DNA of 64,000 bases from Photobacterium lutimaris. Its GTDB lineage: Bacteria; Pseudomonadota; Gammaproteobacteria; Enterobacterales; Vibrionaceae. A model generated the notes under the pieces. The model was not told the DNA's origin and ran no database searches. It worked only from the letters and a program-made list of their open reading frames with translations. The position numbers and the translations under genes are program-made. This document shows, one piece after another, positions 34,663 to 42,624 of the stretch; within the stretch, counting starts at the first letter, position 1, and each line of letters begins with the position of its first letter. The stretch lies in contig NZ_PYMH01000010.1 in the NCBI RefSeq assembly GCF_003025555.1, forward strand, positions 62,001-126,000. The letters are read 5' to 3'.

Positions 34663-34895
34663 TTGATCTTCGCGTTTTATTTTTGTGTCATTGGAACACA
34701 AGGAAAGGTTATTCGCTCTCCACCTATACAAGCATGGGTATAAATGTAGTTGCAATGTGACGGCATGTTAGCGCTATTCGAATCTTTGACGTATAGATTT
34801 GTTGCTCAATGTTTACAGTATCTGTTGATTCGGTATAACCGAGCAATTCGTTCGTATATTTCGAATTATTGTTTTGGCAATGGCTTGAATATTTG

Positions 34896-34911
34896 TGTGA
34901 TAAAAGTCACT
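34896..34911 (+). promoter_or_regulatory. Candidate CRP site for focA
   Basis: TGTGATAAAAGTCACT matches the CRP consensus TGTGA-N6-TCACA at nine of ten positions and lies 52 bases before the chosen focA start. The stretch 34663-34963 is otherwise AT-rich without ORFs. Confidence 0.6.
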
Positions 34912-34963
34912 ATCTCGCCTTCTTAATTTTGTGTGTTTCAAGATGTGTCAGGTGCCAAACAAT

Positions 34964-35809
34964 ATGTGTCAGAATCAGTTTGATTCGTTATTACCGCCAC
35001 AAATGGCGGAGAAAGCGGCCGAGGTAGGTGTAAGCAAGGCCACCAAAGATCCGATGAAGTCGCTGCTGCTGGCGATCACTGCTGGGATGCATATTGGTAT
35101 CGCGTTTGTCTTCTATACCACGGTGACGACAGGTACCGGTGACATGGCATGGGGGATGTCGCGTTTTGTCGGTGGTTTGGCCTTCAGCCTTGGTTTGATC
35201 TTGGTTGTGATCACCGGTGGCGAGTTGTTTACCAGTTCGGTGCTGACGCTGGTTGCCCGTGCCAGCGGTAAGATCAGCTGGAAGAGCCTGTGGCTGAACT
35301 GGGGGGTTGTCTACATCGGTAACCTGATCGGTGCCCTGATGTTAGTGGCTATCATGTTGATGACCAAACAATACATGTCCGGTGGCGGTGCGGTCGGTAT
35401 CAATGCGATGCAAATCGCCCAGCATAAGCTGCATCATGACTTTACCCAGGCCGTTGCCCTCGGTGTGATGTGTAATGTACTGGTGTGTGTGGCGGTGTGG
35501 ATGACTTTCAGCGGCCGTACCCTGACCGATAAAATCTTGGTCATGGTCCTGCCAGTCGCGATGTTTGTGTCATCGGGCTTTGAGCACTGCATTGCCAATA
35601 TGTTCCAGGTACCGATGGCGATTGGTATCAAGTATCTTGCAAGCCCTGAGTACTGGCAAATGACGGGGATGAACCCGGCGGATTTTGCCGATTTGACCTT
35701 GAGTAATTTTGTTGTCAATAACCTGATCCCGGTGACACTGGGTAACATCATTGGTGGCGGTGTGTTCGTGGGAATGGGTTATTGGATTATCTACTTACGT
35801 AACAAGTGA
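34964..35809 (+). CDS. focA: Formate transporter FocA
   Basis: 281 residues, pentameric formate/nitrite channel family, six membrane helices. ITAGMHIGIAFVFYTT, GGELFTSSVL and HCIANMFQVP are FNT hallmarks, and the Asn-Met loop SGFEHCIANMF carries the central histidine-linked gate residues. The frame opens at a GTG at 34931 and has an ATG at 34943, but the ATG at 34964 (MCQNQFDSLLPP) aligns with the E. coli start and has AGGTG nine bases upstream. No pyruvate formate-lyase gene follows, unlike E. coli. Confidence 0.93.
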   Translation: MCQNQFDSLLPPQMAEKAAEVGVSKATKDPMKSLLLAITAGMHIGIAFVFYTTVTTGTGDMAWGMSRFVGGLAFSLGLILVVITGGELFTSSVLTLVARASGKISWKSLWLNWGVVYIGNLIGALMLVAIMLMTKQYMSGGGAVGINAMQIAQHKLHHDFTQAVALGVMCNVLVCVAVWMTFSGRTLTDKILVMVLPVAMFVSSGFEHCIANMFQVPMAIGIKYLASPEYWQMTGMNPADFADLTLSNFVVNNLIPVTLGNIIGGGVFVGMGYWIIYLRNK

Positions 35810-35942
35810 GTAGTGAGTACCGTGTTCTACGTTTTACTAGCTTGGTATTGAGTTAGTCGTTATACCAAGTTGAATAATATTCTGGCCTATCAGTTTATTA
35901 ATCAGTTTGGTATTCATTCTTGTGTTGATTCGAGTCTGACAT

Positions 35943-35975
35943 GTTGGCCGCTACGGATGTAGCGGCCTTTTTTTG
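35943..35975 (+). terminator. Terminator after focA
   Basis: Stem GGCCGCTA/TAGCGGCC, six-base loop, seven Ts; 135 bases past the stop and just before the convergent Dcu gene. Confidence 0.88.
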
Positions 35976-36008
35976 CTTGGTACTTTTTATCGGTAACCCG
36001 TCGCGGTA

Positions 36009-37331
36009 TTAGTTGACCATCATCGAGATGAAGTAACCAATAATCGTTGCTGAGCCGACACCAATGAAGCCTGGGATCATGAAGCTGTGGTTCAGAACGT
36101 ATTTACCGATAGCAGTAGTACCTGAGCGGTCGAAGCTGATAGCCGCCAGATCGCTTGGGTAGAACGGGAAGAAGAAGTATGCGTAACACGCAGGCAGCAC
36201 ACCAATCAGAACTGCAGGGTCAATACCTAGGGCAAAACCAAGTGGTAGCATAATGGTCAATACAGCAGCCTGACTTTTCAGGAAAGCAGACACAAAGAAC
36301 ATAGCAAAAGCGAATGACCATGGATAGATATTGACCATACCGCTAACCAGATCAACGAGGTATTCTTTGTGGTGACCGATGATAGTGTCACTGAACCAAG
36401 CGATACCGAAGATAGTAATGACGGCACTCATACCGGCAATGAACACATTGCTGTTAACGATACGCTTAGGTGAAATATTGGTGGTCAGTAGGATAATCGC
36501 ACCGACAGATAGCATCAGGAACTGAATGGCCACCGACATACCAACGCCTTGAGGCAGTAGCTGCTTGCTGAATAAAGCAATACCAATCACCGATAGAATA
36601 CCCAACAGGAACACGGTCAGGCCTTTCTTTGCCGTACGCTGATGTTCAGCTTCTTCTTCTGCTGAGCCTTCCTGCTCGGGATCGACCAAGCTATTACGGA
36701 ACTCTTCATCTTGAATACGTGCTTGGAAAGCAGGATCTGTATCCAAGTCCTTACCGCGTTTCAAACTCCACAAACAACCAATAAGCAGGCCGCCGAAGGT
36801 GGCTGGAATCGTCACCATCAACACATTGACTAGATTGATATCTAGGTTGTTGTCCATGGCTGTTGCCATAACAACGGCAGCAGCTGCGGCAATCGGGCTG
36901 GCTGTGATGCCCATTTGCGAGGCAACACTTGCCATTGCCATCGGGCGCTCAGGACGGATGCCTTTTTTGTAGGCAACATCATAGATAACAGGCAGTAATG
37001 GGTACACGGAGTGACCTGTACCAACCAGTACTGTCAGAGAATAAGTACAAATCGGTCCCAAGAAAACAATATGTTCAGGATGTTTGCGAAGCAGGCGTTC
37101 AGCAAATTTAACCAGTAGTTTCAAACCACCGGTGGCTTCAAGGGTTGCTGAGGCAGCAACCACCGCCAAGATGATAAGCATAACGCCGACAGGGGGAGAG
37201 CCCGGCGCAATACCAAAAACGAATGTCATTACAGAGACACCTAGGCCCCCGAGAAGACCAAAAGCGATACCGCCATGGCGTATACCGATTAATATGACAG
37301 CTAGCAGTAATAACAGGTGTATCCAGAACAT
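36009..37331 (-). CDS. Anaerobic C4-dicarboxylate transporter, DcuA/DcuB family
   Basis: 440 residues, about ten to twelve hydrophobic segments. Strong Dcu signatures: VVAASATLEATGGL, GTGHSVYPLLPVIYDVA, IRPERPMAMASVASQMGI, and YPSDLAAISFDRSGTT near the C-terminus. Dcu carriers exchange fumarate, malate or aspartate for succinate during anaerobic growth. A hydrophilic central loop of about 40 residues (acidic, EEEAEHQ) is longer than I recall for E. coli DcuB. Choice between DcuA and DcuB is not possible from memory. Monocistronic and divergent from nothing close; 250 bases of leader lie upstream. Confidence 0.9.
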   Translation of the reverse strand: MFWIHLLLLLAVILIGIRHGGIAFGLLGGLGVSVMTFVFGIAPGSPPVGVMLIILAVVAASATLEATGGLKLLVKFAERLLRKHPEHIVFLGPICTYSLTVLVGTGHSVYPLLPVIYDVAYKKGIRPERPMAMASVASQMGITASPIAAAAAVVMATAMDNNLDINLVNVLMVTIPATFGGLLIGCLWSLKRGKDLDTDPAFQARIQDEEFRNSLVDPEQEGSAEEEAEHQRTAKKGLTVFLLGILSVIGIALFSKQLLPQGVGMSVAIQFLMLSVGAIILLTTNISPKRIVNSNVFIAGMSAVITIFGIAWFSDTIIGHHKEYLVDLVSGMVNIYPWSFAFAMFFVSAFLKSQAAVLTIMLPLGFALGIDPAVLIGVLPACYAYFFFPFYPSDLAAISFDRSGTTAIGKYVLNHSFMIPGFIGVGSATIIGYFISMMVN

Positions 37332-37571
37332 TATTCCATTATCCTTGTTTCATATGGGTTACAATCCACTTGAACTTCTGCACTAAGTTCACTGGCTGGA
37401 TTTATAAACCATCAACTACACCGAAAGTGGTACACAGATTCCGAAAAAACATACTGTTAACGAATAATCATACGCTTTGTGTGAAAATTGTGAGGCCGGT
37501 CAAGATATGGTGTCAGTTGTATGAAAAGGATGGAATAAATATTCAGCGAAACCAATAATCAATTGATTTTA
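37332..37571. other. Intergenic region between the Dcu carrier and pta
   Basis: About 240 bases of AT-rich sequence. It must hold the promoter of the Dcu gene on the minus strand. A 62-codon plus-strand ORF crosses it but has no ribosome site and no family likeness. I see no clear FNR (TTGAT-N4-ATCAA) match. Confidence 0.5.
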
Positions 37572-37601
37572 TATAAAAAAATGCCCCGCAGTGCGGGGCA
37601 T
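37572..37601 (-). terminator. Terminator after pta
   Basis: Perfect stem TGCCCCGCA/TGCGGGGCA in minus orientation, followed by seven Ts. Confidence 0.93.
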
Positions 37602-37646
37602 TGAAACTTTATTCAAACTAGAGAGCGCTCAAACGAGAAAGTCTTA

Positions 37647-39797
37647 CTAGTTTGCTTCTTCAGCTTGTTTCGCCTGAATCGCGGTTAGTGCCACTGTGTA
37701 TACGATATCGTCTACTAGTGCGCCACGAGAAAGGTCGTTAACTGGCTTACGCATGCCCTGAAGCATTGGACCGATAGAAACGAGGTCGGCTGAACGCTGT
37801 ACCGCTTTGTAAGTCGTGTTACCTGTGTTTAGGTCAGGGAACACGAATACAGTTGCTTTACCCGCTACAGGCGAGTTAGGCGCTTTAGAAGCAGCAACGT
37901 TTTCCATGATCGCAGCATCGTACTGAAGAGGCCCATCGATCACGAGATCAGGACGCTTCTCTTGAGCAATGCGAGTTGCTTCACGTACTTTATCAACGTC
38001 TGCACCCTTACCAGAAGTACCGGTAGAGTATGAGATCATTGCAACGCGAGGCTCGATGCCGAAGGCTTTTGCAGAGTCTGCAGACTGGATAGCGATTTCT
38101 GCTAGCTGCTCAGCGTTTGGATCTGGGTTGATTGCACAGTCACCGTATACCAGTACCTGATCAGGCAGTAGCATGAAGAATACAGAAGATACGATTGACG
38201 CATCCGGTGCAGTCTTGATGATCTGGAACGGAGGAACGATAGTGTTCGCCGTGGTGTGAACAGCACCAGAAACTAGGCCGTCAACTTCATTGTTTTCTAG
38301 CATCATTGTGCCTAGGAAAACAGAATCTTGAAGTTTTTCACGCGCAACAACATCCGTCATGCCTTTCGCGCCACGAAGCTCAACCAAGCGAGCAACGTAG
38401 TTTTCACGAACAGCTTCTGAATCGATGATGGTGACGCCAGCACCTAGAGTGACGCCTTGTTGCTCAGCAACACGCTTAATCTCTTCTGGGTTACCAAGAA
38501 GCACACATTCAGCAATACCGCGCTCAGCACAGATAGCTGCTGCTTTAACGGTACGTGGTTCGTCACCTTCAGGCAGGACAACACGCTTAGCCGCTTTACG
38601 TGCTAGTTCAGTTAGCTCGTAACGGAATGCCGGTGGGCTTAGACGACGCTCTTTGGCTGAACCTTCAGTTAGCGATTCAATCCACTGACCATCAATGTGG
38701 CTAGCCATGTATTCGTTAACCAGTTCAACACGCTCTTTATCGTCTGCAGGAACTTCTAGGCTGAAGCTCTGAAGGTTCAGAGATGTCTGCCAAGTGTTAC
38801 CCAGTGCAGTCATAACAGGTAGACCTGTTTCGAATGCGCGCTCACATAGGTCCATCACTGGCTTAGGTAGCTCGTAGCCGCCAGTAAGCAGTAGGGCACC
38901 GATTTCAACGCCGTTCATTGCAGCAAGACATGCCGCAACGATAACGTCTGGACGGTCTGCAGAAGTGACTAGCAGAGAGCCAGGACGGAAGTGTTCAACC
39001 ATGTGCGGGATAGAGCGTGCACAGAAAGTGATGCTCTTGATACGGCGAGTCGCGATATCACCTTCGTTGATGATTTCAGCGTTCAGGTGCTTAGCGATGT
39101 CAGTTGAACGAGTCGCGATCAGCTCAGCGCTCCAAGGTGCACAGCCAAGTACACGGATTGGGCTTGAGTTAAATACCTGCATAACTTCAACGTTTGAAGG
39201 CACAGTGGCTTCAGCGTCGTCGAAGATTTCAGATAAGTCTGGGCGAGTACGGCCTTCAGCGTCAACAGGTGCGTTTAGCTTGTTAACGATAACACCAGCG
39301 ATTTGCTTGTTCTTGATACCACCGAAGTTAGAACATGCTACTTCGATACGCTCTTTAAGTTGAGCTGGGTTATCAGTACCAGAAGCAACAACGAATACGA
39401 TTTCCGCACCCAGAGTTTTAGCAATCTCGTAGTTGATCTGGTTAGCAAACGGGTGCTTACGGGTTGGAACAAGACCTTCGATTAGCGCGACTTCAGCATC
39501 AGCTGTTGATTCTTTGAAGCGTGCTACGATGTCTTCTAGCAGAACATCGCTCTTATCGTTACTGATAAGCTCTTGGGCACTAGCCATTGAGAAAGGTTCA
39601 GCCACTTTCATATCACTGTTAGCAGTGATGATGTTAGTTGTTAGATCTGGCTGATCACCGCCGTGACGAGGCTGGGCGATAGGCTTGAAGAAAGAAACGC
39701 GAACACCTTTGCGCTCCATTGCACGAAGCACACCAAGGCTTACGCTAGTAAGACCAACACCGGCACCAACCGGAACAAGCATAATAGTACGGGACAC
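37647..39797 (-). CDS. pta: Phosphate acetyltransferase
   Basis: 716 residues, long-form Pta: N-terminal P-loop-like domain (MLVPVGAGVGLTSVSLGV; VEGLVPTRKH), central DRTGG regulatory domain and C-terminal PTA_PTB catalytic domain (VLPEGDEPRTVKAA, YGDCAINPDPNAEQLAEI, MISYSTGTSGKG, VFVFPDLNTGNTTYKAV). Interconverts acetyl-CoA and acetyl phosphate. GTG start at 39797, preceded by GAGGA with eight bases, gives the (M)SRTIML start known from E. coli; the frame upstream would add 46 codons without support. It follows ackA after a terminator-like hairpin, so its level may differ from ackA. Confidence 0.96.
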   Translation of the reverse strand: MSRTIMLVPVGAGVGLTSVSLGVLRAMERKGVRVSFFKPIAQPRHGGDQPDLTTNIITANSDMKVAEPFSMASAQELISNDKSDVLLEDIVARFKESTADAEVALIEGLVPTRKHPFANQINYEIAKTLGAEIVFVVASGTDNPAQLKERIEVACSNFGGIKNKQIAGVIVNKLNAPVDAEGRTRPDLSEIFDDAEATVPSNVEVMQVFNSSPIRVLGCAPWSAELIATRSTDIAKHLNAEIINEGDIATRRIKSITFCARSIPHMVEHFRPGSLLVTSADRPDVIVAACLAAMNGVEIGALLLTGGYELPKPVMDLCERAFETGLPVMTALGNTWQTSLNLQSFSLEVPADDKERVELVNEYMASHIDGQWIESLTEGSAKERRLSPPAFRYELTELARKAAKRVVLPEGDEPRTVKAAAICAERGIAECVLLGNPEEIKRVAEQQGVTLGAGVTIIDSEAVRENYVARLVELRGAKGMTDVVAREKLQDSVFLGTMMLENNEVDGLVSGAVHTTANTIVPPFQIIKTAPDASIVSSVFFMLLPDQVLVYGDCAINPDPNAEQLAEIAIQSADSAKAFGIEPRVAMISYSTGTSGKGADVDKVREATRIAQEKRPDLVIDGPLQYDAAIMENVAASKAPNSPVAGKATVFVFPDLNTGNTTYKAVQRSADLVSIGPMLQGMRKPVNDLSRGALVDDIVYTVALTAIQAKQAEEAN

Positions 39798-39900
39798 TAT
39801 GGATTCCTCAACTATTGAAACACGACAGTGCTGTGCAATAACGATGGGTGAACCGGTATTGGACAGCACCACACAAAAGCATGACTTAAGGTCATAAGTC

Positions 39901-39930
39901 ATGAAAAAACGGCCGGCCGAGGCCAGCCGT
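39901..39930 (-). terminator. Intercistronic terminator between ackA and pta
   Basis: Minus-strand stem ACGGCTGGCC/GGCCGGCCGT with one mismatch and a two-base minimal loop, followed by six Ts. It lies 20 bases past the ackA stop, so only part of the ackA transcripts would reach pta. Confidence 0.75.
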
Positions 39931-39949
39931 AGCAATCAGTATCGACCGA

Positions 39950-41146
39950 TTAGATTTCAGCTAGACGAGCTGTATCTTCAGCGATAACGAGTTCTTCGTT
40001 AGTTGAAACAACCATTGCAGGAACACGGCTGTTTGCAGTAGTGATAACGCCTTCGCCGCCGAAGCGTGCTTTCAGGTTAGCTTCACTGTCAACTTCAACA
40101 CCTAGGATTGCAAGGCGGTTTAGAACCATCTCACGGATTGGTGCAGAGTTTTCACCGATACCACCAGTGAAAGTGATTGCGTCTAGACGGCCTTCTAGAG
40201 AAGCCGTGTAGCCAGCAACGTACTTAGCTAGACGGTGACAGAACACGTCCATTGCACGAGTTGCTTCTTCTTTCTCGCCGTAGTTGTCTTCAACGAAACG
40301 ACAGTCAGAAGTCACTTCAGTCAGACCCTGTAGGCCAGACTCTTTGGTTAGCATCGTGTTGATCTTCTCAACAGAGTAACCTAGGTTGTCGTGCAGGTGG
40401 AAGATGATCGCAGGGTCGATATCACCACAACGCGTGCCCATTACTAGACCTTCAAGAGGCGTTAGACCCATAGAGGTATCTACAGACTGACCATTCTTGA
40501 TAGCACAAACTGACGCACCGTTACCTAGGTGGCAGTTGATGATGTTTAGCTCTTCTTCTTTCTTACCTAGCAGCTTCGCTGTTTCGCGAGTGATAAATAG
40601 GTGAGAAGTACCGTGCATACCGTAGCGACGGATACCGTGCTCTTTGTATAGGTTGTACGGAAGCGCATATAGGTATGCTTCTTCAGGCATAGTCTGGTGG
40701 AAAGCTGTGTCAAATACCGCTACGTTCTTAAGTGCAGGGAAAGACTTCTGAGCCGCCTTGATACCGATGATGTGAGCTGGGTTGTGAAGCGGTGCAAGAG
40801 TTGCACAGTCTTCGATACCTTTAAGTACATCGTCACAGATAAGTGCAGACTTAGTGAACTTCTCGCCGCCGTGTACAACACGGTGACCGATAGCTTGTAG
40901 GTTTTCTGCTAGTTCTGGCTTAGAAGCAAGAATAGTGTCTACCATGAACGCTAGCGCTTCTTCGTGAGCAGCGCCTTCGCCTAGTTGTGCTTCGTGCTTA
41001 CCGTCAAGTTTCCACTTGATACGAGCTTCTGGAAGGTGCAGACATTCTGCAAGACCTGTCAGGTGCTCTTCACCTGATACCGCGTCAACAACAGCGAACT
41101 TTAGAGAAGAACTACCGCAGTTAAGAACTAAAACCAGCTTAGACAT
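39950..41146 (-). CDS. ackA: Acetate kinase
   Basis: 398 residues. Converts acetyl phosphate and ADP to acetate and ATP. ASKHA-fold signatures: LVLNCGSSSLKFAV at the N-terminus, GHRVVHGGEKF, FDTAFHQTMP, the adenosine-binding CHLGNGASVCA, and FTGGIGENS. First gene of the ackA-pta pair and divergent from yfbV, the enterobacterial and Vibrio order. Confidence 0.98.
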   Translation of the reverse strand: MSKLVLVLNCGSSSLKFAVVDAVSGEEHLTGLAECLHLPEARIKWKLDGKHEAQLGEGAAHEEALAFMVDTILASKPELAENLQAIGHRVVHGGEKFTKSALICDDVLKGIEDCATLAPLHNPAHIIGIKAAQKSFPALKNVAVFDTAFHQTMPEEAYLYALPYNLYKEHGIRRYGMHGTSHLFITRETAKLLGKKEEELNIINCHLGNGASVCAIKNGQSVDTSMGLTPLEGLVMGTRCGDIDPAIIFHLHDNLGYSVEKINTMLTKESGLQGLTEVTSDCRFVEDNYGEKEEATRAMDVFCHRLAKYVAGYTASLEGRLDAITFTGGIGENSAPIREMVLNRLAILGVEVDSEANLKARFGGEGVITTANSRVPAMVVSTNEELVIAEDTARLAEI

Positions 41147-41477
41147 GAGTGACTACCTATAATCTGTCTGAAAGTTGATATTCAACTGATATAAAAATTA
41201 CCCATAGGATAGACGACTTTTCAACAAGTCGGTCTAATCAGGGTCAAAATCGTGCTACATCCGTATCAAAAGAATCGTGAAACCCAGATTCTGGGCCATC
41301 CTTGGGAGCGCCTTCAGTTGCCAGAACGATGATTACAGGCAACAATAAATGTAGGCGTGCATAGGATAGCGATTGTGGTGCAATATAACAAAAGTATTTT
41401 TAGAAAAAATTAATTTGAATCAAGTTTGTTATTGCTGGTTTTGAATTTTTACTAATTTTTTTGAAGTTTGGTGGTTT
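41147..41477. other. Divergent promoter region of ackA and yfbV
   Basis: 331 bases, AT-rich toward yfbV. No ORF with a ribosome site and no T-run hairpin. It must contain both promoters; I cannot place them with confidence. Confidence 0.5.
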
Positions 41478-41930
41478 ATGAGTCAACAACATTCGATTTG
41501 GCAAGCATTCCGTTATGGTCAGGATTACATGGCTACGTGGCCAATGCGCAAAGAGTTGGCTGTCCTGTTTCCTGAGCAGCGTTATATCAAGGCCACGCGG
41601 TTTGCGACGCGGGTGATGCCTGCTGTTGCTGTCATGAGCGTGCTGAGCCAGATGGCGTTCGATAATTACGATGCTTTGCCGCAGGCGATTACGGTGGCGC
41701 TATTTGCCTTGAGTATGCCGTTGCAGGGGTTGTGGTGGCTGGGTAAACGAAGCCGGACCGATCTACCGCCGTCGCTGGCAAGTTGGTACCGTGAAATCCA
41801 TGACAAGATTGTCAGTGAAGGGCATGCGCTGCAGCCGCTGAAAAGCCGCCCTCGCTATAAAGAGCTGGCGCAGGTGCTAAATCGCGCATTTAAGCAACTA
41901 GATAAATCATCGCTCGAGCGCTGGTTTTAG
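41478..41930 (+). CDS. yfbV: DUF412 membrane protein YfbV
   Basis: 150 residues with two adjacent hydrophobic segments (about 45-60 and 67-88) followed by a basic cytoplasmic tail ending in a helix (RYKELAQVLNRAFKQL). The family opening QAFRYGQDYMATWPMRKELA is clear. In E. coli YfbV is reported to insulate flanking DNA from the Ter macrodomain; whether that holds here is unknown. Placed divergent from ackA as in E. coli. Confidence 0.92.
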   Translation: MSQQHSIWQAFRYGQDYMATWPMRKELAVLFPEQRYIKATRFATRVMPAVAVMSVLSQMAFDNYDALPQAITVALFALSMPLQGLWWLGKRSRTDLPPSLASWYREIHDKIVSEGHALQPLKSRPRYKELAQVLNRAFKQLDKSSLERWF

Positions 41931-41971
41931 CGATGTGGCGGCAATATTGGGATTGTCTTGCGGATAAATAA

Positions 41972-42577
41972 TTATCGGATAAACAGTGCCAACGACAGGG
42001 AGTGGACATATTGCTCGATCTGTTCATCGGTTTTAGCAATGCGATCGTACATTGTCCATTGTTCACAGATGCCTGTCAGCAGGCCACTGTAGATAACCGC
42101 AGCAATGTCAGCGGTGAGATGGGGTAACAACAGGCCATCTTGCTGCAGTTGCGACATGGCTCCTTCTACTTTTGCGTTGTCCTCTTGCCCCTTCTCGATA
42201 CTGCGCAGACGCAGGTCTTCATCGGTAAACCCTTGCAGTGATAGTTGAACAATCATGGTCATTTTAGGGGTGTCGCGCATTTCTGTCAGGAGTACCCGGG
42301 CGACATTGAGTAGTCCTTCTCGTAATGCTGAGCCAGTCTGACCTGCAACGGCTTCTGCCGCTTGTTGAACCGCGACCGATTGCTCTTGCCATAATGCATC
42401 AAGTAAATCGGCTTTGTCTTTGAAATGCCAGTAAATTGCCCCTCGGGTGAGCCCTGCCTCGGCGGCGATACCGGCGAGGGTCGCCTTGTTCAGGCCTTTT
42501 TGACTGAAGACTTTCATTGCGGTATCAAGCAACAATAGCCGGGTCTGTTCTGCTTCTTCTTTACTTTTTCTCGCCAT
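41972..42577 (-). CDS. TetR/AcrR-family repressor of the efflux genes
   Basis: 201 residues. N-terminal HTH with AMKVFSQKGLNKATLAGIAA, then GLTRGAIYWHFKDKADLLDA, the AcrR-like type of DNA-binding domain; C-terminal ligand domain of the TetR class. It lies 47 bases downstream of the RND pump gene in the same direction. An AcrR-like palindrome lies ahead of the adaptor gene, so autoregulation of the whole three-gene unit is likely (inference). The inducer is unknown. Confidence 0.9.
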   Translation of the reverse strand: MARKSKEEAEQTRLLLLDTAMKVFSQKGLNKATLAGIAAEAGLTRGAIYWHFKDKADLLDALWQEQSVAVQQAAEAVAGQTGSALREGLLNVARVLLTEMRDTPKMTMIVQLSLQGFTDEDLRLRSIEKGQEDNAKVEGAMSQLQQDGLLLPHLTADIAAVIYSGLLTGICEQWTMYDRIAKTDEQIEQYVHSLSLALFIR

Positions 42578-42624
42578 CTACTTTATCCGAAATTCGGGAG
42601 TGCCAAAGCACCCCCGATAATCAA

